From assembly GCF_004210375.1 (NCBI RefSeq), contig NC_134834.1, positions 139,347,009 to 139,411,008 of the forward strand: a DNA stretch of 64,000 nucleotides. Direction: 5' to 3'. Position 1 is the first letter of the stretch; the number at the start of each line of letters is the position of its first letter. Positions 38,301 to 42,654 of the stretch are shown here, piece by piece. Source of the DNA: Tachypleus tridentatus. Lineage: Eukaryota > Arthropoda > Merostomata > Xiphosura > Limulidae. Both the position numbers and the translations under genes were made by a program. The notes beneath the pieces were generated by a model. The model saw nothing but the letters and a program-made list of their open reading frames with translations. It did no database searches and was not told the DNA's origin.

Positions 38301-39296
38301 TTTAACCTGCTTCTTAACATTCTAAGAAGTAAGACATAAAATAAATGTTTAATCACTTTTGTGAAATAAAAGAATTATAGTAAACTAATATTATAAGTTA
38401 CTCTTTGCATCATTGTATTTAAACAAACTATTTATATCCTTACCTCAGGGCTTAAGGAGACTTCTACAGTCGACTGGTATGAGCCATAAGTTATACCTTT
38501 AATATCGGGAAATTGTGGATCAGTTTTTCAGCTGATGAAAATAGATAAATATACATCAGTATAAGACAAAAGTGAATGATTTATCATATAAGTTTTTATT
38601 GCGAAATATCCATAAGACGCTTAGTTTACTGTATAATATTTAAATAAACATCAAATTGTCTACACATCTGTATTACAGATCAAAGTTATCAGTTTATAAA
38701 ACTAACGTAAAGACAAGTAATTATAATGTCTCGCCAATAAATTATTCTTAATGTTAAAATCGAGTATGATTTCCAGGAACTACTTCTGTGAAGCAGAACA
38801 ATTTCTGTATACATGAATTAAATTACTAAGGCTATCTCTGAATCACAATAGACATCCTTGGAAGCACTTTCTACATTGTTATAGAAACCACTGAATGTTA
38901 ATTAAAGTAGTTGAAATGCATATTTTTCTCTTGTAGATTTTAAGACAGGAGTGTGTAGAGATGGCATTATCTTCTGCTTCACTTCTGAGAATGTCCTTCG
39001 TTCTATACCAGAACTAAGCTGAAGAATAAAAGTAATGTTTACCGTTTTTATCTGAATGTTAGGTTAATTTATTCCAATGCTTCATTAGATTTCGGATAAT
39101 CTTAACTCATATCTAGCTTATATTTCATTACCTCTCTATTATTTATAATGGCGACTTTTTAATAATTTATTTTATTTATTTTGCATTTATTTCTGTCTTT
39201 TTCTTAATGAAAACTTTTTCACTTACCTATAATTTGTTCTACACCTAACAAACACGTGACAAGAAGTAACAGTCTCATGGGCCTGGCCAAAAGCAT
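2191..39296 (-). CDS. LolA-like / DUF7959-like / triple-PAN type I membrane protein, multi-exon gene
   Basis: This is a joined gene model of about 23 coding exons on the minus strand, roughly 900 residues. The order is signal peptide, two LolA-like regions (about residues 30-232 and 245-430), a DUF7959-like region (430-571), three PAN/apple domains (572-827, six cysteines each), a stalk, one transmembrane helix near 858-880 and a basic tail. Nearly every joint has GT/AG borders and matching phase, and the protein reads on across introns. Proteins of this layout are known from many metazoans as uncharacterised surface proteins; PAN domains usually bind protein or sugar, but no substrate is established here. 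Unresolved points are a frame break in exon 2, phase gaps at 22.6/21.6 kb and 19.8/17.2 kb, and an optional split PAN at 16.4/14.6 kb. The existence of the gene is strongly supported; exact borders and the family name are less certain. Confidence 0.82.
2787..2911 (+). repeat. short tRNA-like SINE, family B
   Basis: It begins CTCCGCTGGTATAGCGATAA, has a tRNA B-box-like GGGGTTCAATTCCCC, then GCAGATAGCC ... GTGGCTTTG and an (AC)n tail. Similar copies occur at 22.46 and 23.46 kb. It lies in the intron between exons 22 and 23. Confidence 0.8.
3293..3553 (-). repeat. ~270-bp tRNA-headed SINE, family A
   Basis: Minus-oriented copy: the body (CACCACCCACCGCCAACTC, GGGCTACTC) is read first and the tRNA-like head ends at the right. 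The head is diverged (CCGCATTACGATTACGAGTC). It shares the conserved body with eight other copies in this window. Confidence 0.85.
4134..4217 (-). CDS. exon 22: juxtamembrane stalk
   Basis: Phase 1-1 exon, acceptor CGTTTTAG, donor G/GTATAT. It encodes 28 residues, K-D-A-V-N-D-W-G-Y then a Lys/Asn/Glu-rich hydrophilic stretch ending G-S-G-Y-T-K. No cysteines and low complexity suit a flexible stalk between the PAN domains and the membrane. Both joints fit in phase. Confidence 0.78.
5336..5593 (-). CDS. exon 21: PAN/apple domain 3
   Basis: Symmetric phase 1-1 exon, acceptor CTTTATAG, donor A/GTAAGT. It encodes 86 residues with E-E-C-A-R-V-C, S-C-N-S-F-N-Y-C, F-C-Y-L-S and T-C-Q-H-Y-A. The loop between the fourth and fifth cysteines is longer than in domain 2. 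The last residues C-x-H-Y-A are shared with domain 2. Confidence 0.9.
5893..6138 (-). CDS. exon 20: PAN/apple domain 2
   Basis: Symmetric phase 1-1 exon, acceptor ACTTGTAG, donor A/GTAAGT. It encodes 82 residues with E-E-C-A-M-K-C, V-C-R-G-F-E-Y-C, S-C-V-L-H and T-C-S-H-Y. Spacing of all six cysteines follows domain 1, so the domains arose by exon duplication. Its opening strand D-Y-L-F-F-F-H is unusually hydrophobic. Confidence 0.9.
6362..6424 (+). repeat. fragment of tRNA-like SINE, family C
   Basis: The fragment TGGCTCAGCGGTACATCTCT followed by a GATACCC box matches the head of family C and then breaks off. It lies between exons 19 and 20. Confidence 0.45.
7418..7681 (-). CDS. exon 19: PAN/apple domain 1
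   Basis: Symmetric phase 1-1 exon, acceptor CTTTACAG, donor A/GTATGT. It encodes 88 residues with six cysteines in PAN order: T-D-C-F-K-K-C, I-C-S-S-F-S-Y-C, A-C-R-I-S and Q-C-N-V-Y. PAN/apple folds are extracellular modules for protein or carbohydrate contact, held by two or three disulfides. The central C-x-x-F-x-Y-C motif is intact. Confidence 0.9.
7682..9275. other. intron sequence, no feature recognised
   Basis: Intron between exons 18 and 19: AT-rich, no repeat family seen, no additional exon-like segment found on the minus strand. Confidence 0.4.
9276..9324 (-). CDS. exon 18: end of DUF7959-like region
   Basis: A 49-base exon, phase 0 in and phase 1 out, acceptor AACTTTTAG, donor C/GTAAGT. 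It encodes VHFIATSVIKNVQINN. It was found because exon 17 and the first PAN exon otherwise disagree in phase; adding it makes both joints fit. Confidence 0.72.
9973..10091 (-). CDS. exon 17: DUF7959-like region
   Basis: Phase 1 in, phase 0 out, acceptor TTTCCTAG, donor GAG/GTAATA. It encodes 40 residues including ENERALKNLEEKVNKGFVVS and ITPPTSDSE. Joined to exon 15 the split codon is AGA (Arg). A helix with A-x-x-x-L-x-x-x-V followed by a G-F-x-V strand is how this family's membrane-proximal region continues. Confidence 0.83.
11610..11736 (-). repeat. tRNA-like SINE, family C
   Basis: It contains AAAGCTACACAATGGATTAT, CCCACCACGGGTATCGAAAC and TTTCTAGCAGTG, then the reversed tRNA-like head. 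The best preserved copy of this family in the window. Confidence 0.75.
12112..12242. repeat. 34-bp minisatellite, ~3.8 copies
   Basis: The unit starts CGTATAAATAACGCATATAG and ends CTGAGATAATATAT. The first three copies are identical by eye; the fourth carries one substitution and loses a few bases near its end. Near-identity suggests recent expansion. Confidence 0.9.
12886..13163 (+). repeat. full-length tRNA-headed SINE, family A
   Basis: It starts GGCCCGGCATGGCCAAGCGT, has a tRNA-like A box and B box (GGTCGCGGGTTCGCATCTCC), the CGCC-rich body and ends in (CAAA)n. It is nearly full length and a good reference copy. The head resembles a tRNA but carries no intact tRNA fold, so it is not a tRNA gene. 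Confidence 0.9.
13524..13688. repeat. hairpin-forming fragment, possibly Penelope-like 3' end
   Basis: Arms of about 72 bp (left from ATATATATGTAAAAACGGCT, right ending AGCCGTTTTTACATATATAT) face each other around a short GACGATGACTGAAG loop. The right arm matches the single arm at 27.5 kb. I associate the sequence with 3' ends of Penelope-like elements, but this is recollection only. Confidence 0.65.
13975..14092 (-). repeat. diverged tRNA-like SINE, family C
   Basis: It contains GAACTACACAATGGCCTATC, a diverged CAACGGATGTCGAAAG box and TTTACCACTGATCCGCTG. It is an old copy in the intron between exons 15 and 17. The 60-codon plus frame here is repeat-derived. Confidence 0.55.
14483..14541 (+). 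repeat. diverged fragment of SINE family B
   Basis: ACAGATAGCCCAATATGAGT followed by TATTTCTATAATAAAG matches the 3' half of family B. It directly abuts the candidate PAN half-exon on the minus strand and may have removed its splice donor. Confidence 0.5.
14542..14638 (-). pseudogene. candidate second half of the split PAN domain
   Basis: Read on the minus strand from acceptor GTAGAAG, the sequence gives Q-F-V-Y-C-D-Y-Y-R-Q-Y-C-I-L and, 20 residues after the C-I-L cysteine, another cysteine (G-M-D-C). This matches the C-x-x-F-x-Y-C-x5-C-x-L core of the intact PAN exons and joins the 16.4 kb half in phase. No good donor follows; the frame runs into a diverged SINE fragment. It may be a decayed exon or a chance match. 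Confidence 0.3.
15445..15733. repeat. foldback repeat with ~130-bp inverted arms
   Basis: The left arm starts GAAAATAGGTTAATCTCTAA and includes CAGGTCACAAAAGCAAAGTT; the right arm is its near-exact reverse complement, separated by about 28 bp. Transcribed, it would make a long hairpin. No open frame inside, so it is non-autonomous. Confidence 0.85.
15943..16067 (+). repeat. third, direct copy of the foldback arm
   Basis: CAGGTCACAAAAGAAAAGTT, TAAGCAATTGAGAATTAACA and CTGTCCAGGAACAAG repeat the left arm of the foldback element 500 bp upstream, in the same orientation and more diverged. It shows the arm is a mobile or duplicated unit in its own right. Confidence 0.7.
16078..16150 (+). repeat. 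tRNA-like SINE head, family C
   Basis: ATGTGGCTCAGCGATAAACT ... CGGATTTCGATCCTAGCG has tRNA A- and B-box-like spacing. It is truncated before the body of the family. Confidence 0.45.
16331..16457 (-). CDS. first half of an extra PAN domain (optional or decaying exon)
   Basis: Phase 1 in, acceptor TTTATGCAG, 41 codons. It encodes GFYYLNVDEFNIPGSDEKNV and then NECAVKCLSTTNPKC, which matches the opening of the three PAN exons (E-C-x-x-K-C ... C). It then ends at a GTTAGT donor in phase 2; read-through hits TAA three codons later. The other PAN domains here sit on single 1-1 exons, so this half domain needs a partner (14.6 kb candidate) or is a skipped relic. Confidence 0.5.
16763..16826 (-). 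CDS. exon 15: DUF7959-like region
   Basis: Phase 0 in, phase 1 out, acceptor TTTTTAAG, donor A/GTAAGT. It encodes ADYSESSILVTATLLDKPPE and one further codon. The V-T-x-T-L-L-D-K-P-P segment is the most conserved-looking strand of this region. Its phase 1 exit is compatible both with the next PAN-like exon (16.4 kb) and directly with exon 17 at 10.1 kb. Confidence 0.82.
17217..17247 (-). CDS. exon 14: small exon of DUF7959-like region
   Basis: A 31-base exon encoding V-N-S-V-I-E-Y-E-V-S, donor TCT/GTAAGT, acceptor AGATTCAG in phase 2. A second acceptor six bases upstream is also in frame. It leads in phase 0 into exon 15, giving a strand-turn-strand unit ending TATLLDKPPEI. The entry phase conflicts with exon 13. 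Confidence 0.5.
19045..19322 (+). repeat. full-length tRNA-headed SINE, family A
   Basis: It starts GGGCCCGGCATGGCCAAGCG and keeps both tRNA-like boxes, the CGTTGGTAAAAGAGTAGC body and a (CAAA)n tail. It lies in the intron between exons 13 and 14. The minus-strand open frame across its head is spurious. Confidence 0.9.
19821..19936 (-). CDS. exon 13: DUF7959-like region
   Basis: Phase 1 in, phase 0 out, acceptor TTGAAACAG, donor CGG/GTAAGT. It encodes NRTQAVIAEMNDNLFRTYML then ILLASEMTVSPIR. A helix followed by V-S-P-I-R is the anchor of this domain as I recall the family. The last five residues (LPFIR) look extra, and the next exon enters in another phase, so the 3' border is doubtful. Confidence 0.68.
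21574..21614 (-). CDS. exon 12: start of DUF7959-like region
   Basis: A short exon with donor AACG/GTAGGT and acceptor GTGGTCAG, encoding FLDGKEYFQVVFN. An alternative acceptor at 21645 (ACACACAG) would add Y-T-T-P-F-K-H-V-V-S in the same open frame. Its phase 1 exit fits exon 13 exactly and the joined protein reads sensibly. It enters in phase 2, which does not fit exon 11. Confidence 0.6.
21703..22084 (-). pseudogene. Penelope-like retroelement tail with GIY-YIG domain, degenerate
   Basis: On the minus strand the frame reads I-I-Y-K-I-Q-C-D-N-C-H-D-F-Y-I, later HVFEHCKSNKHNIENTQ, NKRKIKEA and QQLKPKINQYKGTPLY. This is the GIY-YIG endonuclease layout found at the end of Penelope-like reverse transcriptases: Y-x-I-x-C ... 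Y-I-G, H-x-x-x-x-K, then K-x-x-I-x-E-A and a L-K-P-x-I-N tail. Several in-frame stops and loss of the G-E-T segment show it is dead. It lies in the intron between exons 11 and 12. Confidence 0.72.
22460..22579 (+). repeat. tRNA-like SINE, family B
   Basis: It starts CCCGCTGGTATAGCGGTAAG, with TTCGATTTTCCTCGG as B-box region, GCAGATAGCCCAATATGGCT and an (AC)n tail ending 22 bases before the donor of exon 11. Confidence 0.82.
22602..22691 (-). CDS. exon 11: end of LolA-like region 2
   Basis: Phase 0-0, 30 codons, acceptor TTGAACAG and donor CCT/GTGAGT. It encodes QWWEAIVDGVTEEQRPVRFT and then ITGYEKIGEP. It continues the Y-Y-F of exon 10 as in exon 5 to exon 6. The following joint is unresolved: the next recognisable exon (21.6 kb) enters in phase 2, so a small exon between them is probably missing or a base is wrong. 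Confidence 0.86.
23460..23580 (+). repeat. tRNA-like SINE, family B
   Basis: It starts CCTCCCGCTAGTACAGCGGT, with GGGATTCGATTACCCTCGGT and GCAGATAGCCCGATGTGGCT, ending in (AC)n. ACGTTATCAAATTTG after the tail and AGTTATCAAATTTGG before the head share GTTATCAAATTTG, a likely 13-bp target duplication. Confidence 0.85.
23702..23824 (-). CDS. exon 10: LolA-like region 2
   Basis: Phase 0-0 exon with donor ACG/GTAAGT. It carries the second I-R-G-I-R-C-D-V-W motif and then GDQFYVRVVYTYYFMT. Two acceptors are possible: one at 23824 gives eight residues before RGI, equal to exon 5; one at 23809 (TTCCAG) has a better consensus but is five codons shorter. The first is preferred because it matches the exon 5 layout. 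Confidence 0.82.
24328..24424 (+). repeat. diverged SINE fragment, family C
   Basis: ATGGCACATCGGTATGTATG, a GTGGTGTGTAAGGCAC middle and AACCCATTGTGTAGCTTTGT correspond to family C in plus orientation with an internal deletion. The 64-codon plus frame that begins here is repeat-derived. Confidence 0.5.
24688..24839 (-). CDS. exon 9: LolA-like region 2
   Basis: Phase 1 in, phase 0 out, acceptor CGCTTAG, donor TAT/GTAAGT. It encodes 51 residues including GIAYSIDNEKRCNRGPIRGS, EKLGWGFVGTLKTTEEFL and KGDYYYVGY. One cysteine aligns with the cysteine of exon 4. Two in-frame neighbours (exons 8 and 10) join without change of phase. Confidence 0.88.
25350..25425 (-). repeat. tRNA-like SINE fragment
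   Basis: On the minus strand GGTTGGGGGCGCTCGACTCG followed by GATTGAGACTCGTCAGCG looks like a tRNA-derived head of another family, without recognisable body. It is distinct from families A-C. Confidence 0.4.
25732..25905. repeat. 45-bp minisatellite, ~4 copies
   Basis: Each unit contains TTAAGATTATCTGTTGAGTG followed by TAGGTGTTATCCCCCTGACC. Period 45 bp keeps the reading frame, so the minus strand shows a 15-residue repeat (N-T-Y-T-Q-Q-I-I-L-K-N-G-Q-G-D). No splice sites or start context tie it to the gene, so the peptide is probably not made. Confidence 0.85.
26992..27079 (-). CDS. exon 8: start of LolA-like region 2
   Basis: Phase 0 in, phase 1 out, acceptor CATTTTAG, donor GGTGAGC. It encodes IYFDSLFKLVRFDSWEEKGL and then a strand ending in D-F-N-T-G. 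The Y-F-D ... K-L-V-R-F-D pattern parallels the Y-Y-D ... R-G-R-L-D of exon 3. Confidence 0.87.
27475..27592. repeat. fragment matching the 13.5 kb hairpin
   Basis: CGTGATGACGAGAAAACCCA, GACCGAAGAAGGTCGAAAAG, CTCCTCTACATAGAATTTTC and CCAGCCGTTTTTACATATAT match the flank and right arm of the 13.5 kb element. The plus frame reading R-R-R-S-K-S-C-S-L-L-Y belongs to this repeat, not to a gene. Confidence 0.65.
27694..27834 (-). CDS. exon 7: linker between LolA-like regions
   Basis: This is a phase 0-0 exon of exactly 47 codons, acceptor ATATTCCAG and donor AAG/GTAATT. It encodes PSVGIGCMSRKNIKPVPKIG and then a Lys/Glu-rich strand ending IHLYK. The G-x-G-C-x-x-R-K motif followed by a proline-containing linker is where family members pass from the first to the second LolA-like domain. 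Another minus frame here is also open by chance and should not be used. Confidence 0.8.
27911..28004 (-). repeat. internally deleted SINE, family C
   Basis: ACACAAAGCTACACCACTGG is joined directly to GTATCGAAACCTGGTTTCTA, missing the central segment present at 11.6 kb and 43.3 kb. Confidence 0.6.
29236..29402 (-). CDS. exon 6: end of LolA-like region 1
   Basis: Phase 1 in, phase 0 out, acceptor GATTTTCAG, donor CAG/GTATTT. It encodes 56 residues including WTNANGLNKVIPVRVSVYGN and KIKFDQVFDFVAYSPYV. The I-P-V-R-V-x-x-x-G segment matches Q-R-P-V-R-F-T-I-T-G in exon 11, supporting an internal duplication of the domain. Confidence 0.88.
29658..29719 (+). repeat. 5'-truncated SINE family B with 17-bp target duplication
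   Basis: Only the 3' part (GCGGACTCAGCAGATAGCCC, GTGGCTTTGCTAT, A-rich tail) is present. It is flanked on both sides by CATACAGTCATACTATT (29641-29657 and 29720-29736), a perfect direct repeat. This shows a target-primed insertion, truncated on arrival. Confidence 0.85.
30058..30333 (-). repeat. full-length tRNA-headed SINE, family A
   Basis: Minus-oriented copy from the (TTTG)n tail to the head ending CCTGACCATGCCGGGC. The body GCCACCCACCGCCAACTCTT is intact. It lies in the intron between exons 5 and 6, about 150 bp from an opposite copy. Confidence 0.88.
30482..30744 (+). repeat. tRNA-headed SINE, family A
   Basis: Plus-oriented copy with head AGCCGGCCAGGTAGTTAAGG and B box GATTCGAATCCCCGTCACAC. 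Together with the copy at 30.06-30.33 kb it forms a large inverted pair. Confidence 0.88.
32064..32163 (-). CDS. exon 5: LolA-like region 1
   Basis: Phase 0 in, phase 1 out, acceptor TTTTTAG, donor GGTGAGT. It encodes EYLSNAYIRGIKCNMWSHQD and a following I-I-E-Y-Y-F strand. The I-R-G-I-x-C-x-x-W motif recurs in exon 10, showing that the two LolA-like regions are related repeats with related exon layout. Confidence 0.88.
32628..32745 (+). repeat. SINE family C
   Basis: TATGTCTTCGGACTTAAAAC, GATACCCGTGGTGGGAAGAG and CAGCTAACCCATTATATATT in order, ending in (CAA)n. It sits in the intron between exons 4 and 5. Confidence 0.6.
35643..35782 (-). CDS. exon 4: LolA-like region 1
   Basis: Phase 1 in, phase 0 out, with acceptor TTGACAG and donor CCG/GTAAGC. 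It begins E-N-T-C-T-V-V-N-I, completing the strand opened in exon 3, and contains the conserved-looking stretch HVLIGPSAILRKALDSKP. The cysteine and the IGPS turn fit the same family. Read in one frame it is open across 46 codons. Confidence 0.85.
36076..36290 (+). repeat. rearranged SINE family A copy
   Basis: The head (GGTCAGGTGGTTGAAGCGCT) and the start of the body are present, but most of the body is deleted and the 3' end occurs twice (GTAGTTTTGCGCGAAATTAA and GCAGCTTTGTGCGAAATTCA). Confidence 0.7.
36640..36843. mobile_element. hAT-type MITE, 204 bp
   Basis: The left end CAGTGGTTCTCAAA is the typical hAT terminal repeat; the right end reads TTTGAGATCTACAG, an imperfect inverse. It is flanked by 8-bp direct repeats GTATAGAG / GTACAGAG (7 of 8 equal). 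No transposase inside, so it is non-autonomous. The 91-codon plus frame running across it is repeat-derived. Confidence 0.8.
37558..37687 (-). CDS. exon 3: LolA-like region 1
   Basis: Phase 0 in, phase 1 out, GCTAG acceptor and GGTAAG donor. It encodes 43 residues including VYVTEYYDEVAERGRLDLL and TTLLYDKGTMQMVIVL. The E-Y-Y/F-D ... R-G-x-L pattern followed by an L-Y-D strand is the hallmark I recall for the first metazoan LolA-like domain, which in bacteria forms a lipoprotein-binding half barrel. A lipid-carrier role in animals would be inference only. Confidence 0.85.
38444..38531 (-). CDS. exon 2: start of LolA-like region 1 (frame break)
   Basis: The acceptor is CATCAG and the donor GAG/GTAAGG. 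The second half reads openly as GITYGSYQSTVEVSLSPE and joins exon 3 in phase 0. Entering from exon 1 in phase 1, the frame hits stop codons unless the 5-base A run (plus-strand T run 38524-38528) is one base longer. With that base the exon is open throughout and begins A-E-K-T-D-P-Q-F-P, as expected for the domain start. A weak alternative acceptor at TTAAAG would skip the problem stretch. Confidence 0.65.
39227..39296 (-). CDS. exon 1: start codon and signal peptide
   Basis: The exon reads from ATG at 39296 to a GTAAGT donor at 39226 and ends in phase 1. The first 23 residues are a short basic start followed by the hydrophobic run LLLLVTC, a classic secretory signal, with likely cleavage near CLLG. 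A second Met at residue 7 could also start. A pyrimidine-rich stretch and CTAG directly upstream (AG at 39309-39308) looks like a splice acceptor, so an untranslated 5' exon probably lies beyond 39.31 kb and the promoter cannot be placed. Confidence 0.75.
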
Positions 39297-39309
39297 TTCA
39301 AAGGATTCT

Positions 39310-40480
39310 AGGTGGTTAAAGAGAGAATTATTGAGAACTTACGAAACGTAGAGTAAAAAATAATAACTTCTTAATATATATGTTCTTCTCTTAGTACATC
39401 AGTATAAGGTACTTTAAACACAAATATTTATTGAAGTTACATATACACTACATAGCTTCTTATCAAGTTGAATAGGAAAGTAGAAATCTCTTTCTTAATA
39501 TTCCTTTTTTATTTTAATGATGAAAAATATTGCTTAAGAAATTGCTATCATTATTATTTAAGCTAGAATGTATTTTCACTAAGACATAGTAGTTAGTCAG
39601 TAAGTTTTTTTTTTTTTTTCTCATTTGCTAGTGAATTAGCTTGACTCCGCTTACGAAATCGGTACTGGAATTAATTTATTTGAGATTAACTAAGAATAAT
39701 CGTTTACATAAACTATATTTGCAAGAAATATATTAGAGTCAGAATCATTATTATAGATGGTGGCTTCTGTGATTTACTTTATCGTGAATCTGCTCATCTT
39801 AAATGTATATTGTAATGTTCAGAAAACTGATCAGTAAAAAAAATTGTTCTAAAGCTTCCTATGTTAACATATAACTTCTATATTAGTTCTTAAACTTTTC
39901 TCAGAGAGAAAGGTTTATGAGAAAAATCATCAAAATATGTTGCAATATTTTTAATTTCATCAATTCTTGCGATAGACTATGAAATTATTATATTTAATAC
40001 CTGAATTGTATGCTTCGCATAGAAGTAATTGTGATAGTGAATCTAATTCTATAAAATTATAATAAGATAGTTGTTGGAGATATTTGGTTAAATGTTAATT
40101 CTGATATGTTGTCAAAACTTCGTGAAGGAAGTAATTAGTCTATCTAATTATTCTAAAATATTTTCACGTCGTTTACTAAAAAGAAATTATAAAATGTTTC
40201 GAATTATTTTAAAATATTATATAATTATCAGTGTTTAAGTAATATATTAGTAATTACCTATCGTATCCAGAGAGAATGTAAAATAGTTACTAAAGAACAG
40301 TTTCAGCTTTTATTCTAATCTAAATGGCAATACAAACTCACTTTCTTTGTAATTACAATAATAGCTATTTCAAATACGAGTTACTTTGTCTGTGATGAAA
40401 GATTTAGTATCATTTTTTAAAAAAGTATAACCAACTTACATTCAAGTTTGTTTTTAGCACCATCCAATCACACATGAAAA
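39310..40480. other. upstream flank of the large gene, no feature recognised
   Basis: AT-rich sequence that should contain the untranslated 5' exon and promoter of the minus-strand gene. I could not single out a TATA box or initiator with any confidence. A 14-base T run lies near 39.61 kb. Confidence 0.35.
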
Positions 40481-40557
40481 ATGAATGTCTGTAGGAATTC
40501 CTAAGCAAACGCTAATTCTATCTATACAGTACACAAAAAAGAGTAATTTTAAGTTTC

Positions 40558-40692
40558 TTAGATTTACACAAAAATTTTTGTTGCACAATCTCCGTTTGGA
40601 GTCTGAGGAAGACGAACCACCTGAACAGATAGACCTGCGATATACTGAAAGTACTCCCACCACGAACTTTGGACACTACATCAACAAAAGAT
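40558..40692 (+). CDS. terminal-exon-like segment, unknown protein
   Basis: After an acceptor-like TTTAAGTTTCTTAG the plus strand reads openly to TAA at 40692, with codon use and composition unlike the surroundings. The end contains LESEEDEPPEQIDLRYTEST and P-T-T-N-F-G-H-Y-I-N-K-R. It resembles an acidic cytoplasmic C-terminus. No upstream exon was identified. The minus frame over the same bases is less protein-like. Confidence 0.4.
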
Positions 40693-40737
40693 AACGCTGA
40701 TTGCTAAACAAATATATAAAAGCAATAAATTTCTATA

Positions 40738-40830
40738 TATGATCTGCCCACTATGGGTATCGAAACCCGGTTTCTAGCAGTTTGAGTCCGCATACACACC
40801 GCTGTGACACTGGAAGCAAAATTCCTGTTT
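40738..40830 (-). repeat. SINE family C fragment
   Basis: GATCTGCCCACTATGGGTAT and CGAAACCCGGTTTCTAGCAG, then the reversed head CACCGCTGTGACACTGG. The tail part is missing. Confidence 0.65.
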
Positions 40831-41792
40831 GTTTGAAGATAAGTACAAATCTACACATGCTAGAAACCGTCTTTTATACATTTAATGCTAACAATAGAAT
40901 TTTTATGGCTTTTAAAATTTAATAAATGTAATATTGTAAGTTTTTATATCTTTGAAAATTTGTTTTAAATAGTGTTTCATACAATAAATTTCTGTGTGGC
41001 ACGCACACAATTGTTTTTTAATACTTTGTCTTTGACGAGTTTGTTCCTTGAGATTATGGGTTATTAATTTTATTAAAATCATAAAAACTAAACGCTAGTG
41101 ATGTTTTAACTTATAATCTTTCAACAAAAAGACTAATGTGTACGTTTTTGAAAGATCTTTAAACATTTAATGTTTGACTACAGGATTTATTTCACAATCG
41201 TTTTTGCTTTTAAAACTATTAATATAATTAAAATAATAATAAAATCTGTGATCTTCTACATGTATTAATAAAGCTTAAATTTCATGTTTTTCAATTATGG
41301 TGTTTCACATGCTATCCTTGTTCCACATAAATCAGTAAAATACAAGGTATTATATTACCGTAGTATCATTGAATAAAATAGTATTTTTGCGCAGTTTGTA
41401 CTTGAGATTATCGTACTCTAAAGCGCTTCAAATAATAGCAGTGAAATTGGTAGCTGGCAGTTCTTAGTGTTTATTAAGTTTTAATTGGTGTAATTAGGTA
41501 TAAAAAGCACTTGTTTATTATCCTTGACACTGATATTATTTTATAATTTATTTACTTTGGTCATAGAAAAGCTCTTGTGTCAGGAAATGTTTAATAATCC
41601 TCAAGTTACGTTAAACAGTTATTTGTGATAACTTAAAGAAAAAAGATTTGCGATTAATTCAGAACTTAACTGACTTGGGAGAATATACAATTCTAATTTT
41701 GTACACTAATCATTACGGACAAATATTCTCGGCGGATCAGGTAGCTTACAAAAACGTTTCATTAACCAATCTAAATATTTATATTTAACAAT

Positions 41793-41812
41793 GATATATA
41801 TATATATATATG
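41793..41812. repeat. (AT)n microsatellite
   Basis: About ten AT units. Another (AT)n of similar size lies at 53677-53696. Confidence 0.85.
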
Positions 41813-41904
41813 TGTAAGTTGAAAAAAACATGTTGCATTTTCTCTATTAACCTGAAAAGTATAGAAAAATCCCAAATCTCTGACTGAACTTCTTGGACTC
41901 AACG

Positions 41905-42006
41905 TTAAGTATGAGAGATTATCACGTTAAAAATCGATTTTCATTACCCACTGTCGGAACTGCAATGATAGCCTATTTGTGTAGTTCTTTATTTATCAAC
42001 AAACAA
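41905..42006 (+). repeat. old SINE family C copy
   Basis: AAAATCGATTTTCATTACCC, ACTGTCGGAACTGCAATGAT and AGCCTATTTGTGTAGTTCTT follow the order of family C with many changes. Confidence 0.4.
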
Positions 42007-42311
42007 AATTTAATAAACTAAATAAAAAACATTCCACATGTTTTTACTAGGCCCTACAAAGTTTTGCATTTCAAAACATTGAAATATTGGATTAAATTTG
42101 TATTTTGTATTCCATGCTTGAGATAAAGACGTTAATATAAGTGGTATCCAAATTGATTTTAAGACGCGATAAAACAATAATTAATTCAATGAGTGAAAGC
42201 AGTATATTAATATTTTATATTGACTGAATAGTTAGTGAAATAGTTAAAGAGTATATAAACATTAATTTAATATGAAGTCTAGAAGTAATTTTGACGAGCT
42301 AAAGATATTTT

Positions 42312-42370
42312 AGATATATAATATATATATATTATATACTATATATTATATATATCACTTTAGATATATA
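42312..42370. repeat. AT-rich palindrome
   Basis: TAGATATATAATATATATAT occurs at the left and again as TAGATATATAATAG at the right, around a self-complementary TATACTATATATTATATA core. It adjoins a SINE insertion at 42391. Confidence 0.6.
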
Positions 42371-42390
42371 ATAGATGAATAGTATTTTTT

Positions 42391-42654
42391 TTTAATTTCG
42401 CGCAAAGCTACTCGAGGGCTATCTGTGCTAGCCGTCCCTAATTTAGCAGTGAAAGACTAGAGGGAAGGGCAGCTAGTCATCACCACCCACCGCCAACTCT
42501 TGGGCTACTCTTTTATTAACGAATAATGGGATTGACCGTCACATTATAACGTCCTCACTGCTGAAAAAGCGAGTATATTTGGTGTGACGGGGATGCGAAC
42601 CCGCGTCCTCAGATTACGAGTCGCACGCCTTAACCCACCTGGCCATGCTGGGCC
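42391..42654 (-). repeat. full-length tRNA-headed SINE, family A
   Basis: Minus-oriented copy from TTTAATTTCGCGCAAAGCTA to CCACCTGGCCATGCTGGGCC, with a complete body and both tRNA-like boxes. Confidence 0.9.
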
